Below, one piece after another: positions 7,118 to 14,933 of a stretch of 28,344 nt of DNA (its first letter is position 1; every line of letters begins with the position of its first letter). This DNA is from DATHWB01 sp040905965 (lineage in GTDB: Bacteria > Actinomycetota > Acidimicrobiia > Spongiisociales > ZC4RG35). The notes under the pieces are model-generated. The model did no database searches, had not been told where the DNA came from, and saw nothing but the letters and a program-made list of their open reading frames with translations. The stretch is taken from the NCBI GenBank assembly GCA_040905965.1, contig JBBDQP010000071.1:1-28344 (forward strand), read 5' to 3'. Made by a program: the position numbers and the translations under genes.

Positions 7118-8914
7118 TCACCATTGCTTCTCCTCGCCCAGCCAGAACAACCGGTCTCCGGGTTGAAGCCGGGCGGTGAGCGGGTTGGGGGCATCGACGG
7201 CGGCGACCATGAGCCGGCTCTCCCGAAGTGCGAACAGCGGCAGGGCGGCCTCCCCGTGCGCCACACGGAACGAGTCGAGTTCGAAGCTATCGGCCAGTGA
7301 CATGGAATTGATCGTTTCCCGATTGAGGCGGTCCCGAAGTTGGTCGTACGTGGCTCCTGCGTCGAAGACGAGACGCCCGCCGAGGTCTGCCATGCCCCCG
7401 TCGACACCCTCGGGCGAGTCCGCCGGGGAAAGTTGGTAGGTGTCTCCCCTACCGAAAATGTCGGTGAAGCGTCTCACGGCCAACGTATTCACCTCATCGT
7501 TGGGCGTCAGGGCGAAGAGGCGGCCGATTCCCGACAAGTCCAGTCGAAGGTCGATGTCCTCGTCGAGCACGTTTCCGAAGAATGTCCGGAGACCTGATGT
7601 GCGAGCACGGAGTTCGTCACTCCGACTCACCGTGGCGATGACGACATCGACCCCCGCCCCATGAAGGGCGGCGGCGACCGCCCGCTCGACTGGTCCCGCC
7701 CCGAGCACGAGCACTCCCTCCTGGTGGGCGCTGGCCTCTCCGAGCCACCTCGCGAGCGGACCCGATCCGAATCCGTAGATCAGCACGGTGGCAACGATGA
7801 CCGCGAAGGCGAGAGGCGTGATCAGTTCCGCCCCCGGGACGCCCGCCGCCTCCAATTCCAATCCGAATACGGATGCGATCGAAGCTGCGACGATGCCGCG
7901 CGGCGCCACCCCTGCGATGAGCAGCCGCTTGGAGTGGTCGAGGTCCGAACCCCAGGTCGCCAGCCACGCCGCCAGGGGTCGGGCGATCAGCACGAGGGCA
8001 GCCACGAGACCAAGTGCGCCCCACCCGATTGACGTGAGCTGTTCGCGTGTCAACCGGGCACTGAGAACGATGAAGAGCACGCCGATGAGAAGTACTCGGA
8101 GGACTTCGGAAAACCGCACGATCGACTCGGTACTGATCCGGGGATGGTTCGTGAGAATCAACCCGACGACTGTGGTGGCCAGCAGACCCGACTCATGGAA
8201 GATGCTCTCTGCGGCCATATACGCGATGAGTGCGGTTGCCAGACCGAATACGCTCACCAGGTGCTCGGGTACCCAGTGGCGCCTGAGTACGAATACCGCC
8301 ACCGCCGCAAACAACGCTCCGCTCACCACGCCATCGGCGATGAACAGGATTACGTCGAGGGCCACCTCGAATGTCACAGGACCGCTCTTGCCGGAGCTGA
8401 TCACGTTGAAGGTGACGACAGCGAGCATCGCCCCTACCGGGTCGATGAAGATGGACTCCCATTTGAGGATCGACCCGATGCGGCGAGTTGGTCGCACGAT
8501 CCGGAGGATCGGTCCGACGACGGTCGGGCCTGAAACAACGAGGATGGAACCGAGGAGAACGGCGGGACCAACCCCGAGATCCGTGAAGAACCATGCCGCC
8601 AGCGCACCGATCACCCACGTGACGAGAACCCCCACCGACACCAGCAACCAGATGATCCGCTGGGAACCCTGGATCTCCCGCAGTCGGAGCGAAAGACCTC
8701 CTTCGAACAGGATGACAGCGACCGCAACCGACACCAACGGAGTGAGCAGCTCGCCGAACATCTGCGACGGCTCGACCAGTCCGAGAACGGGGCCGATGAC
8801 GACACCTAGGGCGAGCAGGATGAGAATCGACGGAATACGGAGCCGGTCCGCCAGCCAACTCGCCGCGACGGCACCGACCACGAAACCAGGGATGACGAAG
8901 ATCGGATCAGGCAT
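7118..8914 (-). CDS. Cation/proton antiporter (CPA family) with C-terminal TrkA-N-like domain
   Basis: This protein of 598 residues exchanges monovalent cations for protons across the membrane. The first ~390 residues are a Na/H-exchanger domain of about a dozen helices, with FEGGLSLRLRE, VSGPTVVGPILRIVRPTRR, the ion-site stretch ESIFIDPVGAMLAV and GVAPRGIVAASIASVFGLE. The rest is soluble: a Rossmann-like segment beginning VLVLGAGPVERAVAAALHGAGVDVV, then a TrkA-C-like tail ending in LQPGDRLFWLG. This resembles NhaP2/KefC-type transporters gated by nucleotide or ligand binding. The ATG at 8914 (MPDPIFVIPG) is preferred; a GTG at 8953 would add 13 unconserved residues. Confidence 0.9.
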   Translation of the reverse strand: MPDPIFVIPGFVVGAVAASWLADRLRIPSILILLALGVVIGPVLGLVEPSQMFGELLTPLVSVAVAVILFEGGLSLRLREIQGSQRIIWLLVSVGVLVTWVIGALAAWFFTDLGVGPAVLLGSILVVSGPTVVGPILRIVRPTRRIGSILKWESIFIDPVGAMLAVVTFNVISSGKSGPVTFEVALDVILFIADGVVSGALFAAVAVFVLRRHWVPEHLVSVFGLATALIAYMAAESIFHESGLLATTVVGLILTNHPRISTESIVRFSEVLRVLLIGVLFIVLSARLTREQLTSIGWGALGLVAALVLIARPLAAWLATWGSDLDHSKRLLIAGVAPRGIVAASIASVFGLELEAAGVPGAELITPLAFAVIVATVLIYGFGSGPLARWLGEASAHQEGVLVLGAGPVERAVAAALHGAGVDVVIATVSRSDELRARTSGLRTFFGNVLDEDIDLRLDLSGIGRLFALTPNDEVNTLAVRRFTDIFGRGDTYQLSPADSPEGVDGGMADLGGRLVFDAGATYDQLRDRLNRETINSMSLADSFELDSFRVAHGEAALPLFALRESRLMVAAVDAPNPLTARLQPGDRLFWLGEEKQW

Positions 8915-9102
8915 CAGCTGCGAGGTTCGACACGGGTGCACGCTAGCGATCACGAGGCACTCATATCTTCACGGGAGCACCTACCTGGGTCCTCCCGTCT
9001 CTCGGTGGCTTCTCACCAACCGAAAGTAGGAGGGCTCAGCCCGCACCCACCGTCATTCGCGTAGAACCGTTTTCTGTCACACCCCTCCGATACGTTGGGG
9101 TC

Positions 9103-10194
9103 ATGTTCAACAGCGCCGGGACCGACTTCACCATCGACGAACTCGAACACCACCTGCTCGAGTCTGTGTCGCTGCTTTCCAAGGTGACCGCCCGGATGCT
9201 TCCTGCGATCCGAGCACTGGATGCCGGACAGGTCGCCCACCTCGATGGTGCCCGTGGGATGGATGAATGGCTCGCCGCCCGCCTCGATCTCGATGTTCGT
9301 ACTGCCCGCCAACTCCTCGGTCTCGCCCGGGCAAACGACCGTCGGGTTGATGCGGTGTTGGAGTCCGGGCAGAGCGTCGACCGGGCAGACGCCATCCGGG
9401 GACTGATCCAGCATGGCGCTGACCAGGACACGCTCGACGCTGCGTCAGGCCGTGACATCGCCGGGGTCAGGCAGATGACAGCGTCTCACCGTCAGATCAC
9501 CTCAGACGACGAGGCAGACAGTTTCGATTCACGCTGCCTTTACATGCAGCCATCACTCGACGAATCGTTCTACCGGTTCTGGGGTCAACTCGCCGGAGTC
9601 GACGGTCGAATCGTGGAAAAGGCACTGCAGATCGCAGCCGACGCGTTCCCCAACAACCCCAACACCACCGGCGGCCAGGACCGGGCGGATGCACTCGTCG
9701 CAGTCGCCAGCGAGTGGCTGAATGGCGAGGTCGGCGGCCACGACCTGGCAGCGGAAATCTTCGTCGACGCCGAGCTGGCGACCGTCAGCAATGGCGAGGG
9801 GGGCGGGACGGTCGTCACCGGGCCGAGGATCGGACCCAACACGCTGGGCGAAATCCTGTGCTCCGGCACGGTTCGCATCAACTTCGAGGACCGGTTCGGG
9901 AACGTTTCGACGTCGCCCCGATCGCGCGCCATCCCGAGGGCTATCCGCAATCGTGTACTGCAGCGGGACGGGCATCGGTGTGTGGTCGCCGGCTGCCAAT
10001 CGCGAACCCGCCTCCAACCCCATCATCTGGTCCCATTCTCACAGGGCGGGACGCACCATCCCGAGAATCTGGTGACGGTGTGCTGGTATCACCACCACGT
10101 CGTCATCCACCAGCAAGGCAGACAAATCGACCCCGACTCACCACCACAACGGCGCACGTTTCTCAGGACCGACCCCACCCGCGCCGGACCCTGA
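9103..10194 (+). CDS. DUF222 / 13E12-type HNH endonuclease
   Basis: This 363-residue protein has an N-terminal DUF222 region (about 10-270: MDEWLAARLDLDVRTARQLL, then a helix-rich stretch with GQDRADALVAVA) and a C-terminal HNH nuclease domain. The nuclease part reads RDGHRCVVAGC, then LQPHHLVPFSQGGTHHPENL and VCWYHHHVVIH. It holds two metal-binding Cys pairs and the catalytic His-His and Asn. These families are repeated many times in actinobacterial genomes and are linked to mobile or selfish DNA, but their cellular role is not settled. A TACGTT (-10-like) sits seven bases before the ATG, so the message may be leaderless. The 188 bases before it show no other feature. Confidence 0.9.
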   Translation: MFNSAGTDFTIDELEHHLLESVSLLSKVTARMLPAIRALDAGQVAHLDGARGMDEWLAARLDLDVRTARQLLGLARANDRRVDAVLESGQSVDRADAIRGLIQHGADQDTLDAASGRDIAGVRQMTASHRQITSDDEADSFDSRCLYMQPSLDESFYRFWGQLAGVDGRIVEKALQIAADAFPNNPNTTGGQDRADALVAVASEWLNGEVGGHDLAAEIFVDAELATVSNGEGGGTVVTGPRIGPNTLGEILCSGTVRINFEDRFGNVSTSPRSRAIPRAIRNRVLQRDGHRCVVAGCQSRTRLQPHHLVPFSQGGTHHPENLVTVCWYHHHVVIHQQGRQIDPDSPPQRRTFLRTDPTRAGP

Positions 10195-10284
10195 GGAACG
10201 CAACTCCGCCCTTCCCCTTTCCCCATCAACCCCTGACCGCCAAACCGGACTCCCGGTCGTTTCGACGCGCCTTGGGGTGCGCGC

Positions 10285-10434
10285 CTACTCGAGCGTCACC
10301 CCTGATGTGGACCGACGATCAAACACGACCGTCCGCATCGTCTCGGTCCAGCGCTGCACACCAAGACCCTCCTCGTCGCCGATCATCCAGGTACCGGATA
10401 CAGCCACCCAGTCAGAGCATGCGAGACCCAACCC
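10285..10434 (-). pseudogene. Possible gene remnant or very small ORF downstream of the DUF2254 gene
   Basis: Between two stop codons (TCA at 10435-10437 and CTA at 10285-10287 on the plus strand) 49 codons stay open, with GC-rich third positions. The reading includes VAVSGTWMIGDEEG and RWTETMRTVVFDRR, which looks like the end of an ordinary soluble protein. No ATG start, only a TTG at 10431, and no ribosome binding site are seen. It may be the decayed 3' end of a lost gene, or chance. The rest of the 271-base gap (10195-10465) holds nothing recognisable. Confidence 0.25.
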
Positions 10435-10465
10435 TCACGCGGCCCCAGCGGGAGATGGCGAATCG

Positions 10466-11764
10466 TCAATCCACATCGATGCCGGCTGCGCGGGCAGTGT
10501 CGAACAACGGCTCTTTGTCGTGATCCGGCATCGACGAATCTCGGATCACCTGAACTGTGGCCGACGCCTGGTGTCGAAGCGCCGAGGTCCGTGAATCGTC
10601 GGCGTCGCCCATCACGCCGATGAGGCCGCCCAGAGTCTCGAGCAGTGCCCGCAGGACGTAGGGCTGGTTGATCGCGTTGAGCCGGATCTCAGTGAACGCC
10701 TCATAGATGTAATCGGCGTGGGTGAGGTTACGCGGCAGATACACCCGGTTGCCTCGTTCGTCGCCGACCACCCGTCCCGCAAAGCCACGGAGCAACAGGG
10801 TCTTGAGTGGAACGGCCAGCTGCCGTACGACATCGGCTGCTGTCGTCGGGTCGTTGAGGGAGGGAGACAAAGCACGCAGCGCAATGTCCACGAGTTGGCG
10901 AATTCCGTATGCCGGGTCGGCGTCGATCGTGCGCGTCTGCCCCAAAGCGATGGCGTTTCCGACCGCCGTTGCCGTCCTCTCGTCGACTTCCGGCCACACG
11001 GTGGCGGTCCCGCTGTGGGTAACGACGAAATCCCCCGTCCGCACCTCGACCCGGACCGACGTATCACCTGGCAGCGCCGCCAGGATGGCGTCGTAGTCGA
11101 CGGAGCGAACCCAACCAGCCCGGGTGGTCTCGACGGTCGTCGCGCGAGACATGTCGATCGGAGCACGTACGGATTCGTCGACTACAACTCGCTCAGGGAG
11201 GTCGCGGATCGCCGAATCCGACTTCCGCGCCACCGAGCGGACGATGGAGTCAACCCTCATGCTTCGCATGATCCTGTCGATGAACGACACGATCGCCAAC
11301 ATCGAAAGAACGGCCAACACCACTGCCAGCGTGACCGAGAAGTCGTGGTTGGTCGCGGGGCCGACCTCGAAAGCACGCACAGAACCCAGCACGAGGAGGG
11401 CGTAGACGAACGTCCCGATCGTGATTCCGATCGTCACCTGCTGGTACCTGTCGCGCAGGAACCCCTGCGTCACCCTCGGCGAGAACTGAGTGGTGGCGAG
11501 CTGCACGACAACTGCCGTCATCGAAAAGACGATTGCTGCCACCGTCACCGTCGCCGTCGCCACCGTCGTGAGAATCGCCCGCCCCGAATCCACCGTCGTC
11601 GACAGCAGCCACGGGTTGTCGCCGCCCTGGAGGGTGCCGTCGATCAGCCGAGCGAGCTGCGAGGTCGCGGCGAGGGAGAGGACAATCCCGGCTGGCAGGA
11701 GAAAGAGGCTGTCGCGGATCTGGTCATACCTCGCCCTGATCCAGGAGGAAACGTCAGAAATCAT
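10466..11764 (-). CDS. DUF2254 family membrane protein
   Basis: This 432-residue protein has four N-terminal membrane segments (about 18-38, 60-85, 110-132 and 142-165) and a long soluble C-terminal part. The family hallmark is visible around the second helix (VATATVTVAAIVFSMTAVVVQLATTQFSPRV). A second conserved block is ADPAYGIRQLVDIALRALSP followed by SLNDPTTA. The function of DUF2254 proteins is unknown. A conserved proline/asparagine-rich motif in the soluble part suggests ligand binding, but this is inference. The ATG start is at 11764. The terminator hairpin of the upstream gene lies 58 bases before it, so it is probably transcribed alone. Confidence 0.85.
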   Translation of the reverse strand: MISDVSSWIRARYDQIRDSLFLLPAGIVLSLAATSQLARLIDGTLQGGDNPWLLSTTVDSGRAILTTVATATVTVAAIVFSMTAVVVQLATTQFSPRVTQGFLRDRYQQVTIGITIGTFVYALLVLGSVRAFEVGPATNHDFSVTLAVVLAVLSMLAIVSFIDRIMRSMRVDSIVRSVARKSDSAIRDLPERVVVDESVRAPIDMSRATTVETTRAGWVRSVDYDAILAALPGDTSVRVEVRTGDFVVTHSGTATVWPEVDERTATAVGNAIALGQTRTIDADPAYGIRQLVDIALRALSPSLNDPTTAADVVRQLAVPLKTLLLRGFAGRVVGDERGNRVYLPRNLTHADYIYEAFTEIRLNAINQPYVLRALLETLGGLIGVMGDADDSRTSALRHQASATVQVIRDSSMPDHDKEPLFDTARAAGIDVD

Positions 11765-11821
11765 CGCGACAGGCTACGTGGCAACTCGGACGTGTCAGTA
11801 CCACGAGTTGCTGAACGGAAG

Positions 11822-11854
11822 AAGAGGAGGGGCCGGTGACCGGCCCCTCCTCTT
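11822..11854 (-). terminator. Rho-independent-type hairpin after the PA2169-like gene
   Basis: This is a perfect 15-bp inverted repeat around a three-base loop, AAGAGGAGGGGCCGG on one arm. On the minus strand it begins 19 bases after the stop codon of the gene at 11874-12323 and is followed by a pyrimidine-rich CTTCCGTT. Confidence 0.85.
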
Positions 11855-11873
11855 GCTGCGTGTGACGTGGTCG

Positions 11874-12323
11874 CTACTTGGTGTCGCGGAATCGCTTGAC
11901 CTCGTCGTGTGCACGACGCACCGAAGCGGCCTGGCGCTCGACGATCGAGCGGACCTCGACAGGGAGATCCTTGCCGAGGGCGTCTTCGAACTCCGCAACG
12001 GCGTGATCCTCGCCGGTCTCGGCAGCGCTGAGGACCGCGGTCGGGTCGTCACCGGTGAGTGCGTCTTTCAGGGTCAGCCATCCACGATGCAGCGATCCAC
12101 CGATCGAGCCTTCCTCGGCGATTTCGATCCCGTGCTGAGCGGCGGCATTGCGCAACTCCACGGAGAAGTCGGCGCGTTCTTGCGCGTAACGGCGGAGATC
12201 GACGGCGATGCCACCACTCTCACTGTCTTCGAGTCGCTCGGCGGCCTGATCGAAGCCTTTCCGCCCGTCTTCGAGCGTTTCGATGAGATCTTCGAGTACG
12301 GCGGCGGTTTCTTCCATTTGCAT
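11874..12323 (-). CDS. PA2169/DUF2383-like four-helix-bundle protein
   Basis: This 149-residue soluble protein is nearly all helical: an amphipathic helix (AAVLEDLIETLEDGRKGFDQAAERL), then RRYAQERADFSVELRNAA, then a bundle with GWLTLKDALTGDDPTAVLSA and ERQAASVRRAHDEVKRFRD. The pattern fits the ferritin-like PA2169 / DUF2383 family, small stress-associated proteins of unsettled function. Residues such as ETGEDHAVAEFEDAL could take part in metal binding, but no complete di-iron site is certain. The ATG at 12323 has GAGGAG eight to nine bases upstream. It is divergent from the SRAP gene and ends in a strong terminator, so it forms a single-gene unit. Confidence 0.82.
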   Translation of the reverse strand: MQMEETAAVLEDLIETLEDGRKGFDQAAERLEDSESGGIAVDLRRYAQERADFSVELRNAAAQHGIEIAEEGSIGGSLHRGWLTLKDALTGDDPTAVLSAAETGEDHAVAEFEDALGKDLPVEVRSIVERQAASVRRAHDEVKRFRDTK

Positions 12324-12448
12324 GGGACTCTCCTCGGTCGGGTGGGTCGGTTCACTACACACGGTCTGTTCCCATCCCCTCCGATCCCTAAACCCCTTCT
12401 GTCTTGACGGGGCGGACGCACGTTTAACCGACTCATAGAGTGCGTGGA

Positions 12449-13129
12449 GTGTGCGGGCGATACGTGCTGGCGGCCGATGCCGACGACTACGCCGAGTTCT
12501 TCTCGGTGGATCGGCTGGCGACCGAGTCGCTCCAATCGAACTACAACGTGGCACCCACCGACCCCGTCTACACGGTCGCCGAGTGGGAACACGAGCGGCT
12601 GCTCGGTTCGATGCGATGGGGCCTCATCCCCCATTGGGCGAAAGACCGCAAGTCGATCCACATCAACGCTCGCTCGGAAACCGTCGCGACCACCCCCGCC
12701 TTTCGTGACTCTTTCGGTCGCAAGCGCTGCCTGATCCCGGCCGACGGTTTCTATGAGTGGGAGCCGAAAGAGGCGGGACGCACCCCGCACTGGGTGTACC
12801 GGGCAGACGGATTCCCGATGGCATTCGCCGGGATCTGGTCCTCATGGAAGGACCCGGCGAGCGACGAGTGGATCCGCACGTGTTCGATCATCACGACTGC
12901 CGCGGTAGGAACGACCACCTCCATCCACGACAGGATGCCGGTCATCCTCCTACCCGAAGTGTGGGATGCCTGGCTGGATCGGGACCTCACCGATCCTCTG
13001 GAAGCCGAACGCCTCCTCCAACCGATCGATCCGGACCTCATTCACGAACACCCGGTCTCTTCGGAAGTGAACTCGGTTCGCAACAACGGTCCTCGACTGA
13101 CCGAACCCGCCACCCAGGAAAGGCGATAG
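12449..13129 (+). CDS. SRAP-domain abasic-site crosslinking protein (YedK/HMCES family)
   Basis: This 226-residue protein covalently traps abasic sites in single-stranded DNA and shields them from cleavage. The start must be the GTG at 12449, because the catalytic residue is Cys2 (MCGRY) after removal of the initiator; an upstream GTG at 12440 would bury it. Other active-site positions are present: Asn33 in YNVAPT, Asn73 in INARSE, Glu103 in ADGFYEW and His160 in IHDRMP. MRWGLIPHWAKD and KRCLIPADGF are further family blocks. No LexA-type operator was seen upstream. It is followed after 10 bases by the phosphatase gene on the same strand. Confidence 0.94.
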   Translation: MCGRYVLAADADDYAEFFSVDRLATESLQSNYNVAPTDPVYTVAEWEHERLLGSMRWGLIPHWAKDRKSIHINARSETVATTPAFRDSFGRKRCLIPADGFYEWEPKEAGRTPHWVYRADGFPMAFAGIWSSWKDPASDEWIRTCSIITTAAVGTTTSIHDRMPVILLPEVWDAWLDRDLTDPLEAERLLQPIDPDLIHEHPVSSEVNSVRNNGPRLTEPATQERR

Positions 13130-13139
13130 GGTCGCGGGG

Positions 13140-13751
13140 ATGGGTCGTGTACTTCTCGTGCGGCACGCGCCGACGCCCGAAACCGGAAGGAAGCTCACCG
13201 GCAGGCTGCCCGGCGTGTCCCTCGATGCGAAGGGGCTCGAGATCGCCCGGCGCACTGCAGCCCACCTCGCCTCGGCCAAGCTGAAAGCGGTGTATGCCTC
13301 CCCCATCGAACGGACCTGGGAGACCGCGCTCGAAATCTGCCAACCGCACGGCCTCCACCCGATCCGCGAGGACGGAGTGCTCGAAGTGGACTACGGGAAG
13401 TGGTCGGGCCGGACACTGAAGAGCCTCTACCCGCTGAAGGCATGGAAAGTGGTCCAGATCACACCATCGCGCATGACCTTTCCCGACGGCGAGAACCTGG
13501 CCGACGCCCAACGCCGAGCCGTCGCCACCGTCGATCGCCTCGCCGGGAGCCACCCGAAGGTCACGATCGCGATCGTGACCCATGCCGACATCATCAAGGC
13601 GGTCCTCGCCCATCATCTCGGCACCCCCCTCGACCTCTTCCAGCGCATCGGCGTGAGTCCGGCGTCGGTCTCTGTGATCGACATCCCGAACGACGGCGTC
13701 CCGACGGTGGTCGCGGTCAACACGAGTGGAGACTCGGCCACATGGCGATAG
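13140..13751 (+). CDS. Histidine phosphatase family protein (MSMEG_4193/TIGR03848 type)
   Basis: This 203-residue phosphoglycerate-mutase-like phosphatase has the catalytic His9 and Arg8 in LVRHAPT, Arg58 in SPIERTWETA, the acid Glu82 in LEVDYGKWSG and His148 in IVTHADI. The usual RHG is RHA here. This subfamily is mostly actinobacterial and sits next to DUF3090 and SCO1664-like genes; its substrate is not known. The ATG at 13140 follows GGGTCGCGGGG. The last ten bases overlap the start of the DUF3090 gene, which suggests coupled translation. Confidence 0.92.
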   Translation: MGRVLLVRHAPTPETGRKLTGRLPGVSLDAKGLEIARRTAAHLASAKLKAVYASPIERTWETALEICQPHGLHPIREDGVLEVDYGKWSGRTLKSLYPLKAWKVVQITPSRMTFPDGENLADAQRRAVATVDRLAGSHPKVTIAIVTHADIIKAVLAHHLGTPLDLFQRIGVSPASVSVIDIPNDGVPTVVAVNTSGDSATWR

Positions 13752-14242
13752 AAGACCTCGGACCGGCCGAACGTATCGTCGCCGGCGCCGTCGGTGAACC
13801 GGGCAGACGCCGCTTCTACTTCCAAATAGTCACGGGCGGCATCTCGACCACGCTTCTGGCCGAAAAAGGACAGGTGGCGGCACTCGCCGAGCAGGGTCTC
13901 GCCATCCTCGCGGCCCGCGACATCAGCTCGGAACAGGAGGCCGTCGACCGCCTCGTCGCCGACGGACTGCCCGTCGAGGACCCGGGAGAGGGGAACGAGC
14001 GTTTCCGGGTGGGAGAGATCTCCATCTCTCTCGGTGGTTCGGAGCTGTTGGTCATCGAAGTCAGCTCCGTCGACGAGTCCGACGGTGTGTCCTTCGTCAT
14101 CGCCCCCGAACAGTTCCGAGCGATGGCCCAGGTCGCACTTGAGGTAATCAGCCAAGGCCGCCCCCTCTGTCAGTGGTGCCAACTTCCGATGGATCCGGAA
14201 GGCCACAAGTGTCCCGCCCGGAACGGACATCACCGGGATTGA
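13742..14242 (+). CDS. DUF3090 family protein (TIGR03847)
   Basis: This protein of 166 residues has unknown function. It opens with an alpha/beta part (GRRRFYFQIVTGG, LAEKGQVAALAEQGLAIL). It ends with a likely zinc knuckle, Cys143-x-x-Cys146 with Cys157 and nearby His155 and His163 (PLCQWCQLPMDPEGHKCPAR). The start ATG at 13742 overlaps the end of the phosphatase gene by ten bases, and the SCO1664-like gene begins two bases after its stop at 14242. The linked trio is a known actinobacterial arrangement that usually lies near mshC of mycothiol synthesis; that neighbour is not seen here. Confidence 0.92.
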   Translation: MAIEDLGPAERIVAGAVGEPGRRRFYFQIVTGGISTTLLAEKGQVAALAEQGLAILAARDISSEQEAVDRLVADGLPVEDPGEGNERFRVGEISISLGGSELLVIEVSSVDESDGVSFVIAPEQFRAMAQVALEVISQGRPLCQWCQLPMDPEGHKCPARNGHHRD

Positions 14243-14243
14243 C

Positions 14244-14933
14244 GTGACCACGGCGCCCCTCGAACTCGTCGACGTGCTGGGGCGGATGGCATACGCCTCC
14301 AATACCACCCTGCTGGCAGTCGACGCTGAAGGCTGCCGCTGGGTGTACAAGCCGGAACGGGGTGAAGAACCCCTGTGGGACTTTTCCACCGGCACGCTGG
14401 CCCGCCGGGAGATCCTCGCCTACGAGGTGAGCGCCGCGATGGGATTCGACATCGTCCCTCGCACCGTCGAAGCAACCGGGGTGTTCGGCCCCGGATCTGC
14501 CCAACAGTTCATCGACGAGGACGTCGACTTCGACCCTCGTCCGCTGTACACGCCGCGACTCGACGACTCGCTGTGGCCATTTGCTGTCTTCGACATCGTC
14601 GCCAACAACGCCGACCGCAAGATCGGCCACGTCCTGTCCGAAGTGGTCACAGGACGGTTGTGGGCGATCGACAACGGCCTGACGTTCCATCCCGCCGACA
14701 AACTCCGCACCGTCCTGTGGGGCTTCGCCAGTCGACCGATCCCCGCCGAACTGATGACCGGCGTTGAGCATCTGGCGGCAGCACTGGAGACCGGACTCGA
14801 AGACCGCACCGCCGAGCTGCTGTCCGTGCGGGAGGCCGACGCTCTCATCCGACGAGTCGCCGACCTGCTCGCCCGGCCCGTCCACCCTCACCCGCCCGAC
14901 GACCGGCCGGCCGTACCCTGGCCCGTGTGGTGA
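14244..14933 (+). CDS. SCO1664-like kinase-fold protein (TIGR03843)
   Basis: This 229-residue protein has distant likeness to phosphatidylinositol 3/4-kinases and HipA-like kinases. Kinase-type positions can be picked out: Lys36 in VYKPERGE (ATP lysine), Asp124 in NNADRKIGH (catalytic-loop aspartate) and Asp143-Asn-Gly in AIDNGLTFH (metal-binding DFG equivalent). The substrate is unknown, and a real kinase activity is inference. GTG start at 14244, one base after the DUF3090 stop. Its own TGA overlaps the permease start as GTGA. It completes the phosphatase-DUF3090-SCO1664 trio. Confidence 0.9.
   Translation: MTTAPLELVDVLGRMAYASNTTLLAVDAEGCRWVYKPERGEEPLWDFSTGTLARREILAYEVSAAMGFDIVPRTVEATGVFGPGSAQQFIDEDVDFDPRPLYTPRLDDSLWPFAVFDIVANNADRKIGHVLSEVVTGRLWAIDNGLTFHPADKLRTVLWGFASRPIPAELMTGVEHLAAALETGLEDRTAELLSVREADALIRRVADLLARPVHPHPPDDRPAVPWPVW

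Noticed and set aside
12324..12448. SOS (LexA) operator before the SRAP gene
   Set aside because: No GAAC-N4-GTTC-type palindrome is present. A TTGACG at 12404 lacks a matching -10 at usable distance.
13400..13741. Longer start for the DUF3090 gene inside the phosphatase gene
   Set aside because: The extra residues are Arg/Pro-rich shadow translation of the phosphatase; the ATG at 13742 gives the family start.
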